Counted from the first letter of the stretch, positions 1-6,293 are shown. The stretch: DNA of 8,848 bases from JBHHZI01 sp046757965 (GCA_046757965.1 JBHHZI010000132.1:1-8848); one strand, 5' to 3'. Notes: a model not told the origin generated them from the letters alone. A program made the numbers and translations.

Positions 1-67
1 TGGTCTGTCGCGTCTCGTGTCGGCCGGCCTGAGCTGGACGTTCTGATCGCGCGAGTGCTGGGACTGG
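1..67. other. Window edge, no assignable gene
   Basis: Sixty-seven bases lie beyond the sodC stop codon. The plus-strand frames could hold the last codons of a convergent gene entering from the left: one frame ends at 44-46, and another stays open into sodC. Neither stretch is long enough to recognise, so nothing is claimed here. Confidence 0.3.
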
Positions 68-646
68 CTAGTCGATCGGTTCGATCACGCCACAGGCGAC
101 GCGCCCTCCGGCAGCGCCTGTCGGCTGGCTGGTGAGATCATCCGCCTTGGCGTGGATGATCACGGCGCGCGACAGTATGTTGGTGGTGTTGCCGCCGAGC
201 GAGATGCGCGAGCTGACGCGGTTCAGCATCCCGTGGCCGTTTGCGTTGGCCTCGATGTTGCCCAGATCACCGGCGTGCGCCTGCGCCGCGTTGGGCCCGG
301 CGTGATCGACCCCCATGGGATTGAAGTGGCCGCCTGCGGACTTGCCGTCCGGAGATGAGCAGTCGCCGATCTCGTGGATGTGGAAGCCATGCGAGCCGGG
401 TGTCAGGCCGTTGACGTGGGCCTCGACCCGCACTCCTTCAGGCGTGGACGTGAAGGTCACGGTTCCCGTGACGCCGCTGTCATGGAGCGCCTTCAGCGTG
501 GCCCGGGCAGTGTGGGTGCCGGCCGGTGCCCCGTTAGACCGGGTCTGTGGCGCGGCGGCCGCCTCTGCGATCTCGGGGGGCTGGGATGAACAGGATGCAA
601 GAAGCACCATCGCGGCGGCGACGGCCAGACAGGTTCGTGTCTTCAT
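68..646 (-). CDS. sodC: Lipoprotein Cu/Zn superoxide dismutase
   Basis: Converts superoxide to peroxide and oxygen outside the cytoplasm. The 192-residue product starts MKTRTCLAVAAAMVLLASC, a lipoprotein signal with lipobox LASC and Cys19 as the lipidated residue; Ser follows, and a short Ala/Pro-rich spacer leads to the catalytic domain. The family's ligands are all visible: copper His89 and His91 (GFHIHE), bridging His107 (GGHFNP), copper His165 (VIIHAK), zinc His115, His124 and Asp127 (HAGDLGN). The disulfide pair is Cys96 (GDC) and Cys185 (ACGVI), and Arg182 of GGRVACG guides substrate. The frame stays open for ten more codons upstream to 676. I chose the ATG at 646 because AGAGGA sits about eight bases before it and the signal peptide begins there. 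It is monocistronic, with its own likely promoter. The protein is complete and its assignment is secure; anchoring in the outer membrane is inferred. Confidence 0.96.
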   Translation of the reverse strand: MKTRTCLAVAAAMVLLASCSSQPPEIAEAAAAPQTRSNGAPAGTHTARATLKALHDSGVTGTVTFTSTPEGVRVEAHVNGLTPGSHGFHIHEIGDCSSPDGKSAGGHFNPMGVDHAGPNAAQAHAGDLGNIEANANGHGMLNRVSSRISLGGNTTNILSRAVIIHAKADDLTSQPTGAAGGRVACGVIEPID

Positions 647-696
647 GGCTAGATCCTCTCCATATTCAGGGGGCAACCTCGTTCGGCTGCGGCGTG

Positions 697-726
697 ATTC
701 TATCAGGTGGTGGCCGTGCGGGTCAG
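697..726 (-). promoter_or_regulatory. Putative sigma70 promoter of sodC
   Basis: On the minus strand, CTGACC (721-726) and TAGAAT (697-702) are separated by 18 bases. They match the -35 and -10 consensus at four and five of six positions. A transcript would begin near 690, giving a leader of about 45 bases that contains the AGAGGA ribosome binding site. Prediction from sequence only. Confidence 0.4.
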
Positions 727-821
727 CAAGCGGTGACGTCGTGGTCCTGTTCTGATCCCGGCGATGTGGTGTCTGACGCCGCGACGCGGATCGACGGGGG
801 CAGGGGAGCGGGCTTCCGGGA

Positions 822-1180
822 GGATGTGAGTTCCGCGGAACACGGTCTCAACCCGGGGGCCTGATTCCCCCGGTTCCTGGCGCCACCCGTTCTCACCGGC
901 ATGACTCCACCTCCCGGTGGGGTCCTCGAGAATCTGACTCCGCGCCGGTGGAGACAGGGAGTTGAAGACAAGGCATGGTGGCGTGCAGATTGTTGCGGCA
1001 CGAGGCGACGCGAACCCGCCGGACGAAGAGCGGGAATGACCTCGCCCGGCGCCTGTTTTCCCGGCACCAGACGGCGTCCGGCCACGTTGCGGCCGGTCAC
1101 CCTGCCCGGCGGAGCCGGGAGGCGACGCCGCCCGCCCTCCGGGCCTCGTCTCCCGCGCTACGGGCACAACGCAACGGGCT
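822..1180 (+). ncRNA. Candidate structured RNA, possibly an orphan HEARO/omega-RNA-like element
   Basis: No protein gene is credible here, yet inverted repeats follow one another closely. There is a perfect 12-bp palindrome at 830-841. A hairpin at 850-875 pairs AACC plus GGGGG with CCCCC plus GGTT around one bulged C. A two-layer element pairs TCTCACCGGC (891-900) with GCCGGTG, a bulged G and AGA (944-954), enclosing hairpin 903-924 (nine pairs, one G-T). Short hairpins lie at 982-1002 (CGTGC/GCACG) and 1015-1034 (CCCGC/GCGGG). Others lie at 1078-1096 (CCGGCC/GGCCGG) and 1105-1119 (CCCGGC/GCCGGG), the latter exclusive with the next. A long stem at 1116-1155 pairs CGGGAGGCGA with TCGTCTCCCG. 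CCCGTT (886-891) could pair with AACGGG (1173-1178) as a pseudoknot. The order and several segments (CCACCCGTTC, GGTGGGGT, GTTGAAG) resemble, from memory, IscB-associated omega-RNA scaffolds. Strand and ends are inferred, and no IscB gene is present. Palindromes in GC-rich DNA can also arise by chance or belong to a REP-type repeat. Confidence 0.38.
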
Positions 1181-1250
1181 GATATCAATGCTCTGGATCG
1201 ACGCGGTGCCGGCCTCGGCCGTCAGAGCCGCACACGTCCTGCGCGATCGA

Positions 1251-1283
1251 GACCGAACAACAAACTGTGCACCGCCATGAAAA
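1251..1283 (+). repeat. Diverged direct repeat, copy 1
   Basis: Aligned without gaps to 1363-1395 at an offset of 112 bases, with 26 of 33 positions identical by eye. The conserved blocks are CCGAACAAC and CCGCCATGAAAA, spaced identically in both copies. Function unknown; it lies in the non-coding stretch before the HNH gene. Confidence 0.5.
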
Positions 1284-1362
1284 CGATGGATGAGCAGTTT
1301 GCTGGCCGAGGGTTCCGGGCGATGCGCCAACCCTCACGCATGGCTGTGTTCCACCGGCTGGG

Positions 1363-1395
1363 GGCCGAACAACGAGCCATGGCCCGCCATGAAAA
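1363..1395 (+). repeat. Diverged direct repeat, copy 2
   Basis: Second copy of the 33-base repeat, ending 14 bases before the -35 box of the HNH-gene promoter. The placement would suit a pair of protein-binding sites or the scar of a small duplication. Apart from the two copies, bases 1181-1409 hold no gene or other structure that I can support. Confidence 0.5.
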
Positions 1396-1409
1396 ACGGC
1401 GTGGCAGCC

Positions 1410-1438
1410 TTGACTTTCGTCTAATATTCGTCTATGGT
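1410..1438 (+). promoter_or_regulatory. Putative sigma70 promoter of the HNH gene
   Basis: TTGACT (1410-1415) and TATGGT (1433-1438) are separated by exactly 17 bases, in a stretch visibly richer in A and T than its surroundings. Transcription would start near 1445. The first in-frame ATG of the downstream reading frame (1434) lies inside this -10 box, which argues against its use as the start codon. Confidence 0.5.
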
Positions 1439-1503
1439 GTTTGCGAAGTCGTGCTGCTCATCTGTCCACCCTGAGGTCGCTGTTCGACGGACTCCTCCCA
1501 TGT

Positions 1504-1510
1504 GGAGGTG
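1504..1510 (+). promoter_or_regulatory. Ribosome binding site deciding the HNH gene start
   Basis: GGAGGTG lies four bases before the GTG at 1515. No comparable sequence precedes the ATG at 1434 or the ATG at 1500, so this site supports the GTG as the start codon. Confidence 0.55.
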
Positions 1511-1514
1511 CACC

Positions 1515-3875
1515 GTGCCGACAACAACTGAACGGGCATCTGCCGCGCGTGTCGCTCGGCGCGGGCCGGTGTCGGTGCCGGCCGCTGACCTCGCGTCTGT
1601 TGCAGCGGCTCAGCATGTCGCCGTCAACAGGCGGCAGGGCGAAATCGATCCCGGTCGAACGGCGGGTCCTGTTGTCATGGCGGTTCCGGACCTCACGCGC
1701 TTCACCTGCGATGGTCTTGCCCTGGCCATCAGGGAGTCGCTGGACCGCCTGCTGCCGGGCATCGCGCGGACGGCCCGTGTCTGGATGAGCAGCAAGGCAT
1801 GGCAGCACTTCGGATATGCGCGCGTCGGTGACCATGCCCGCGAGTCTCTCTCCCGATCGGGCCGGTGGCTTCGCGACCGCGCGGCCCTCGGAGAGGCACT
1901 GGAGCGGGTCCCGGCACTCGAGCGAGCCCTGACGGATTCCCGAGGATGCCGGGCCCTCGGGCAGGTTGCGGCCCTTGCTCTGGCGCGGATCGTGACGCCC
2001 GAGTCCGTCGATGCGTGGGTCGCGCTTGCCCGCCGCGTCACCGTGCGTTCTCTCAGGGATGCGCTTCGTGCGGCCCGAGAACATGGCTCCGTGTGGCCGC
2101 CGGACGACGCCGCGCCGAGGCCCGCGGACGCGGACGCCGACGCCCGCTCGACCTCCGGCCGCAGTCTCCCGGACCCGACCAGCGGCGAGGCGAGCACACA
2201 ACAACCCCGCAAGGAGGAGGTCACGCAGGCCGCGGGGCACCGGACGATCCGCATGCCCGTGCCTGCCGCGGTTCGCGACCTTTTCGACGAGACTCGAGAA
2301 CTTCATGCGGCTGTGTGCGGAAGGGAACAATCCGTGCAATCTCTCATTGAAGCGCTGGTTGCCGAGACGCAGGCGGGCCCCGAGCCGGTGGATCTGGCCC
2401 CGTCCGGGCCATCGCCTCATCGCCGGCCCTCGCGGATGCGCGCCATCGAGGAGAGCGTTCACGCCACCACGGCCGGCTGGAAACATCTGCCGGCGCAGGC
2501 GCGGCCCGAGGAACGGCGCGCGATCCGGTTGCTCGTAGATGTCGAGAACCTGCTCGATCTCGCCGGCTCCGGCGGGCCGGAGGAACTGTACCGGCAGCTC
2601 ACCCGGTTCGTGGAACTGGAGGACGGCCTCCAGCGGGAACTCGGCCGGCTCTTGCTTCTCCTGGGTGCCGGGCGGGCGTACAGCCGGCTCGATTTCACCG
2701 GCACGGCACACTATGCCGAACAGCGCCTCGGAATGAGTCGCACGACCTTTCGCGATCGGGTCGCCCTGGCCCGGGGGGCCGCCGAGCGCCCGGAGCTTCA
2801 CCGAGCGTACGAGACCGGTGATCTCCGGTTCCAGTCGGCGCTGCTCCTGCTCCGATTCCTGCGGCGTGACCACGGGTGTCTCGACCCGGACGCCGAAAGA
2901 GCCTGGATCCGCCATGCCGGGCAGGTCAGTGTGAAGCGGTTGCGCGACGAGATTCGACTGCGATCCGGTGAGGGCGTCGAGAAGGAGATGCCTGCCCTGG
3001 TCCATCCCCCTACAGCGCGCGAATGGTACGACTCCTTGCGGCGGGCTCCCGGAGACACCGGTGCACGGTTGCGCGCGCTGGGGCCGCGGGCGGCCAGGAT
3101 GCCGGCGGCAACGACGGTCTGGTTCAATCTGCCGGCCGAACTCGCCACTGATTTTCTGGCTGTCATCGGAGCCCGGCGCAGAGGACTCGAGCGGGCCGCT
3201 CGTGGTCTCGACGTTGATGTCGAACCCCGTTGTCCTGCGGCCCGTCGCGACGACGGGACCGACCCACGGTTGTTTTCCACCTCGGAACCCCGCTTGGTGG
3301 GCACCCGGAAGAACGGGGCGAGCGACGAGACGAGCCCGTCCAGCCCGCTCGGCGCTGTGGCCCATCGAGATGAGGAACCCGGCCCACGGTTGTTTTCCAC
3401 GCCAGGCGCCCGGTCATCTCGCGCGGTGGCCGACGACGTACCGGTGGCGATGGAAGTTGCCCGACAGATGACGCAACGGTGCGGACATGTGCCGATGTGG
3501 GTCGGGCTGCTGGCGATTCTCGAGGACTACATCTCCACGTGGGACGATCCGCGGTCAATGCCTTGGCGACCATCGCGACGGATCTACGAGCGCGACGGGT
3601 GGCGGTGCGCGGCGCCGGGATGCACCTCTCGGCGTCATCTGGAAAGCCACCACATTGTCTATCGTTCCCGGGGAGGCGACCTGAAGGCGGACGAGAACCA
3701 GGTCTGCCTCTGTCGGTTCCACCATCAACAGGGTGAACACGGGTCGTTTGCCGCGGTGGATGGGGTGGCTCCGCTAGGTTTGCTCTGGCGGCTCGGGCGC
3801 CGGTCCGTCGGCCGATTCTTTCGCAACGAGTCCAGGCTATCATTAGCGGGTGCAGGTCGTGCTGATGCCATGTGA
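1515..3875 (+). CDS. HNH-domain protein with duplicated helical (DUF222-like) units
   Basis: The GTG start gives 786 residues. Residues about 86-190 and 376-485 are diverged copies of one helical unit: a 'FGYARVGDHARESL' or 'TAHYAEQRLGMS' segment, then a long helix ending in 'VTVRSLRDALR' or 'VSVKRLRDEIR'. Residues about 190-290 and 560-660 are low-complexity, Pro/Arg/Asp-rich linkers. The HNH domain is C-terminal (about 685-745). It shows Cys698 and Cys703, the SHHIV motif with His712-His713, Asn728, then CLCRFHH with Cys731, Cys733 and His736-His737. The end (HG...VAPLGLLWRLG) is typical of large HNH families that occur in many copies in GC-rich soil bacteria. Members are predicted zinc-dependent nucleases; their biological role is unknown. 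I see no RuvC motifs, so it is not IscB or Cas9. It has its own promoter, and the next gene begins inside its last codons. The fold is confident, nuclease activity is likely, the role is open. Confidence 0.85.
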   Translation: MPTTTERASAARVARRGPVSVPAADLASVAAAQHVAVNRRQGEIDPGRTAGPVVMAVPDLTRFTCDGLALAIRESLDRLLPGIARTARVWMSSKAWQHFGYARVGDHARESLSRSGRWLRDRAALGEALERVPALERALTDSRGCRALGQVAALALARIVTPESVDAWVALARRVTVRSLRDALRAAREHGSVWPPDDAAPRPADADADARSTSGRSLPDPTSGEASTQQPRKEEVTQAAGHRTIRMPVPAAVRDLFDETRELHAAVCGREQSVQSLIEALVAETQAGPEPVDLAPSGPSPHRRPSRMRAIEESVHATTAGWKHLPAQARPEERRAIRLLVDVENLLDLAGSGGPEELYRQLTRFVELEDGLQRELGRLLLLLGAGRAYSRLDFTGTAHYAEQRLGMSRTTFRDRVALARGAAERPELHRAYETGDLRFQSALLLLRFLRRDHGCLDPDAERAWIRHAGQVSVKRLRDEIRLRSGEGVEKEMPALVHPPTAREWYDSLRRAPGDTGARLRALGPRAARMPAATTVWFNLPAELATDFLAVIGARRRGLERAARGLDVDVEPRCPAARRDDGTDPRLFSTSEPRLVGTRKNGASDETSPSSPLGAVAHRDEEPGPRLFSTPGARSSRAVADDVPVAMEVARQMTQRCGHVPMWVGLLAILEDYISTWDDPRSMPWRPSRRIYERDGWRCAAPGCTSRRHLESHHIVYRSRGGDLKADENQVCLCRFHHQQGEHGSFAAVDGVAPLGLLWRLGRRSVGRFFRNESRLSLAGAGRADAM
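3241..3257. repeat. Perfect short hairpin next to the in-gene repeat
   Basis: CCCGTCG and CGACGGG form a seven-base-pair stem around a CGA loop, five bases before the first 18-bp repeat, within the HNH-gene linker. It may be chance in GC-rich DNA or part of a repeat unit. Confidence 0.4.
3263..3280 (+). repeat. Exact 18-bp direct repeat, copy 1, inside the HNH gene
   Basis: The sequence CCCACGGTTGTTTTCCAC recurs at 3383-3400, 120 bases on and in the same reading frame. It encodes Pro-Arg-Leu-Phe-Ser-Thr with AT-rich TTG and TTT codons that stand out in this GC-rich gene. Confidence 0.7.
3383..3400 (+). repeat. Exact 18-bp direct repeat, copy 2, inside the HNH gene
   Basis: Identical to 3263-3280. 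The sequence around the two copies is only loosely similar, so nucleotide identity is confined to this core. It lies in the variable linker before the HNH domain. Confidence 0.7.
3838..3843 (+). promoter_or_regulatory. Possible -10 box for the propeller gene
   Basis: TATCAT matches the -10 consensus at five of six positions and lies 22 bases before the ATG at 3865. No good -35 element is placed correctly upstream, so this is weak. If used, transcription would start near 3850 and exclude the GTG at that position as start codon. Confidence 0.2.
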
Positions 3876-5226
3876 TGTTTTCCGGCGCGCCGGGGTGCGT
3901 GTGATGGTTCTGGTGTCGGCGCTGGTGCTGGGCGCGTCGCCGGCCTGCGGTGCCGAGCAGGCCCTGCCGGTAGGCAGCCAGTGGGGCCAGTGGCGTGGTC
4001 CCCTTGGCACGGGTGCTGCCGTGCGCGGCGATCTGCCGGTGACGTGGGGCGAGGGGCACAACGTGCGGTGGAAGACGCCGTTGCCGGGGCGCGGGCTGTC
4101 GACGCCGGTCATCTGGGGAGACCGGATCTTCGTCACCACCGCCATCGCGCACGGGGAGCGGTTGCCGGTGAATCATCCGGATGCGCCGGGTGCTCATGAC
4201 AACGTTCCGGCCCTGCGCGCCGAGAAGTTCACTGTCATCGCGCTCGACCGGGACAGCGGGCAGGTGGTGTGGCAGCGAACGGTGCGGGATGCCCGACCTC
4301 ATGAGGGGACGCACGCCACCGGGAGCTGGGCTTCGAACTCGGCGATCACCGATGGCGAGCGTGTCTATGCGTTCTTCGGTTCGGAGGGACTGTTCGCCCT
4401 GGACATGGACGGCAGGCTGCTGTGGCAGGTCGACCCCGGGGATATGCAGACTCTCCATGGGCATGGGGAGGGGAGCTCTCCGGCGCTCCACGGGGACACG
4501 CTGGTGATCAACTGGGACCATCAAGGCCAGTCGTTCGTGGTGGCGCTTGACCGGCGCACGGGCAAGCAGCGCTGGAAGGTCAAACGGGACGAGGTCACGT
4601 CGTGGTCGACCCCGCTCATCGTTGATAATGATGGGAGGGCCCAGGTCATCATCAGTGCCACCGGGCGTGTCCGGTCGTATGACCTGGCCACCGGCGCGCT
4701 CATCTGGGAATGTGCGGGGCTGTCCCGAAATGTCGTGGCCTCACCGGTGGCTGCCGATGGCGTCGTCTACGTGGCCAGCAGTTACGACTATCAGGCAATG
4801 ATGGCGATCCGCCTGGCGGGAGCGAGAGGGGATGTCACCGGCACAGACGCGGTGATCTGGACGCGCCACCGAGACACGCCCTATGTGCCGTCGCCGGTGC
4901 TGGACGGAGGAACTCTCTGTTTCCTGAAGCACCTGTCCGGCATCCTGACGTGTGTGGATGCAGCCACCGGGAAGACGCTGGCGGGGCCGATGCGGCTGCC
5001 CGGTGTGCAGAATGTCTTCGCCTCGCCGGTCAGCGCGGCGGGCCGGGTCTATATCGTGGGTCGCAATGGCGTCGCCGTGGTCGTCGGCAGAGGTGGAAAA
5101 TTTCCCGTGCTGGCGGTCAACCGGCTGGACGATTCATTCTCGGCATCACCCGCCGTGGTCGGTAAGTCGCTCTACCTGCGCGGCGATCACCATCTGTACC
5201 GGATCGCTGCCGAACCCGGGCCATGA
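3865..5226 (+). CDS. Secreted PQQ-like beta-propeller protein
   Basis: The 453-residue protein begins with a Sec signal peptide: an Arg-rich n-region (FRRAGVR), a hydrophobic core (VMVLVSALVLGA), then a likely cut after ACGA. The mature part opens with WGQWRGPLGTGA and 'PLPGRGLSTPVIWGDRIFVTT', hallmarks of propellers related to BamB and quinoprotein dehydrogenases. Blade motifs are visible as 'VIALDRDSGQVVWQ', 'LFALDMDGRLLWQ', 'VVALDRRTGKQRWK', 'VRSYDLATGALIWE' and 'LTCVDAATGK'. This subgroup, common in Planctomycetota and Acidobacteriota, is usually annotated as PQQ-binding-like. Cofactor binding or enzyme activity is not established, and I see no cytochrome or separate catalytic domain. I chose the ATG at 3865 because it leaves a well-formed signal peptide; the GTG at 3850 and the ATG at 3904 are alternatives. 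It overlaps the HNH gene by 11 bases, so translational coupling is possible although no shared function is apparent. Confidence 0.88.
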   Translation: MPCDVFRRAGVRVMVLVSALVLGASPACGAEQALPVGSQWGQWRGPLGTGAAVRGDLPVTWGEGHNVRWKTPLPGRGLSTPVIWGDRIFVTTAIAHGERLPVNHPDAPGAHDNVPALRAEKFTVIALDRDSGQVVWQRTVRDARPHEGTHATGSWASNSAITDGERVYAFFGSEGLFALDMDGRLLWQVDPGDMQTLHGHGEGSSPALHGDTLVINWDHQGQSFVVALDRRTGKQRWKVKRDEVTSWSTPLIVDNDGRAQVIISATGRVRSYDLATGALIWECAGLSRNVVASPVAADGVVYVASSYDYQAMMAIRLAGARGDVTGTDAVIWTRHRDTPYVPSPVLDGGTLCFLKHLSGILTCVDAATGKTLAGPMRLPGVQNVFASPVSAAGRVYIVGRNGVAVVVGRGGKFPVLAVNRLDDSFSASPAVVGKSLYLRGDHHLYRIAAEPGP

Positions 5227-5241
5227 GCGGGCCGGGGTCGG

Positions 5242-5775
5242 TCAGGCCGGTTCGGCGTCCGTGAACAGCGACGCATCCGTCGGCGGGAGGGTATCGGCGG
5301 AGTCGGCCAACAGCGTGCCGAGACGGGCGGCGATCGATTCCAGGAATTCCCTGTCCGAGGCTCGAAAGGCATCCGGCCTGTCCGAATCGATATCGATCTG
5401 GGCGACCGGTGTGTTGCCGACGCGGATCGGGACCACGATCTCGGAGGCGGTCTGGAGATTGCACGCAAGGTAGCGGTCATCCTGCTTGACGTCGGGCACG
5501 ACGATGGTGTCGTTCGCCTGCATGGCCGCCCCGCAGATCCCCCGGCCGACCGGGATGGTCTCGTGAGGCGTGGGCCGCCCGCGCTGAGAATGAAGCTGCA
5601 GTTCGTCGCCATCGAGCACGTAGATGCCGACCCAGTCGAAGCGGTCGATCTCCTCGTGCAGAATGACCACGACCTGCTCGAGGATGGCATCTCGGTGCAG
5701 GCCGCGAGTTGCCCAGAGGCTATTCAGCCGTGTTCCGGCCCGGTGGAGAGTCTTCGGTTCTTCGTCGTGGCTCAC
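5242..5775 (-). CDS. GAF-domain protein, free methionine-(R)-sulfoxide reductase type
   Basis: The 177-residue protein is a single GAF domain that closely follows the fRMsr family (YebR/MsrC of E. coli), cytoplasmic enzymes that reduce free methionine-(R)-sulfoxide. The signature is clear: FDWVGIYVLDGDELQL, IPVGRGICG, 'YLACN...SEIVVPI', AQIDIDSDRPDAF and a C-terminal helix. Cys81 (GICG) and Cys105 (YLAC) are 24 residues apart, like Cys94 and Cys118 of the E. coli enzyme. The cysteine equivalent to E. coli Cys84 is absent; that stretch reads SQRGRPTPHETIPV. Two cysteines might still support a catalytic cycle, or the domain may bind a ligand only. The start is GTG at 5775, with GAGGAAG about ten bases upstream. 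The last 20 or so residues are an acidic tail. It converges on the propeller gene with a 15-base gap and diverges from the DUF309 gene. Confidence 0.85.
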   Translation of the reverse strand: MSHDEEPKTLHRAGTRLNSLWATRGLHRDAILEQVVVILHEEIDRFDWVGIYVLDGDELQLHSQRGRPTPHETIPVGRGICGAAMQANDTIVVPDVKQDDRYLACNLQTASEIVVPIRVGNTPVAQIDIDSDRPDAFRASDREFLESIAARLGTLLADSADTLPPTDASLFTDAEPA

Positions 5776-5827
5776 GGTGGCTGATCTTCCTCTCTGGGTC
5801 GTGGGATTGCCGGCTGGGACCCTATGC

Positions 5828-5843
5828 TAACCTCATCAGGTTA
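5828..5843. promoter_or_regulatory. Candidate operator between divergent genes
   Basis: TAACCT and AGGTTA form a perfect inverted repeat around CATC, in the 110-base gap between the divergent GAF and DUF309 genes. On the minus strand it fills most of the spacer behind a TTGAAT -35-like box (5843-5848), but the matching -10 is poor. Binding by a dimeric regulator is inferred from symmetry and position; no regulator is encoded nearby. Confidence 0.35.
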
Positions 5844-5885
5844 TTCAAAATTCCTCCGGCGATGCAATAAGGCAGAGGGTTCGGG

Positions 5886-6293
5886 ATGATCGGGTTCAGG
5901 CCAGATCCGCGCTATCAGCAGTACTGGCGCCATTTCCGGAGCGGCGAATTCTGGGATGCTCACGAGGTCCTGGAGGGGCTCTGGCTGGAGGTGGGCGGTG
6001 CGGATAAGGAGTTCTACCAGGGCCTGATCCAGGCGGCGGCTTCTCTGCATCATCTGGCCCGTGGCAACATGCACGGCGCGGAGAAGCTGGCGAGCACCGC
6101 CCGCGTGAAGCTGGAGCCGTTTGGCAGCGCCCATCACGGCCTCCAGGTGGAATCGTTCTTGCTCGGCCTCGATGCGTGTCTGCAGGGCGCGCGTGCCGAG
6201 GCCCGGGGGCAAGAAACACTCGACCACCCGCGCCTGCGTATTCCCCGGGTCGATCTCGCGACCGGCCTGGATCCGGCATCGTCCAGTGACTGA
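5886..6293 (+). CDS. DUF309 family protein
   Basis: The 135-residue, probably helical and cytoplasmic protein carries both DUF309 signatures: FWDAHEVLEGLW (residues 22-33, with His26, Glu27 and Glu30) and 'FYQGLIQAAASLHHLARGN...GAEKL' (43-68, with His55 and His56). The conserved His and Glu residues suggest a metal or small-ligand site, but the family has no established function. The length is normal for the family. AGAGGG sits seven bases before the ATG. It is the first gene of a probable operon: the Rieske gene begins within its last codons, and the LigB-like gene follows. The C-terminal 35 residues are less conserved in character and rich in Arg, Pro and Ser. Confidence 0.85.
   Translation: MIGFRPDPRYQQYWRHFRSGEFWDAHEVLEGLWLEVGGADKEFYQGLIQAAASLHHLARGNMHGAEKLASTARVKLEPFGSAHHGLQVESFLLGLDACLQGARAEARGQETLDHPRLRIPRVDLATGLDPASSSD

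Noticed and set aside
1..135. C-terminal end of a plus-strand gene entering from the left
   Set aside because: Two frames are open for short stretches, but one would overlap sodC by 68 bases and the other is only about 14 codons long; neither is recognisable.
703..1188. Open reading frames of 93-161 codons on both strands across the sodC-HNH gap
   Set aside because: They overlap in several frames, are Arg/Pro/Gly-rich with no recognisable motif, lack ribosome binding sites, and are explained by GC-rich structured DNA. They look like shadows of a non-coding element.
1277..1474. 65-codon plus-strand frame starting MKTMDEQF
   Set aside because: No ribosome binding site; it begins inside the direct repeat and runs through the HNH-gene promoter. 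Its hydrophobic end comes from AT-rich promoter sequence.
1458..3365. 635-codon minus-strand frame opposite the HNH gene
   Set aside because: It is an antisense shadow with no family motif; the plus-strand frame has a complete HNH domain and repeats.
1515..3875. IscB or Cas9-like nuclease
   Set aside because: Only an HNH domain is present. There are no RuvC motifs, bridge helix or IscB N-terminal signature, and the helical repeats belong to a different HNH family.
3163..4524. 453-codon minus-strand frame spanning two plus-strand genes
   Set aside because: It crosses the junction of two well-supported genes on the other strand and has biased, motif-free composition.
5227..5241. Terminator between the convergent propeller and GAF genes
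   Set aside because: The 15-base gap has no stem followed by a T run on either strand.
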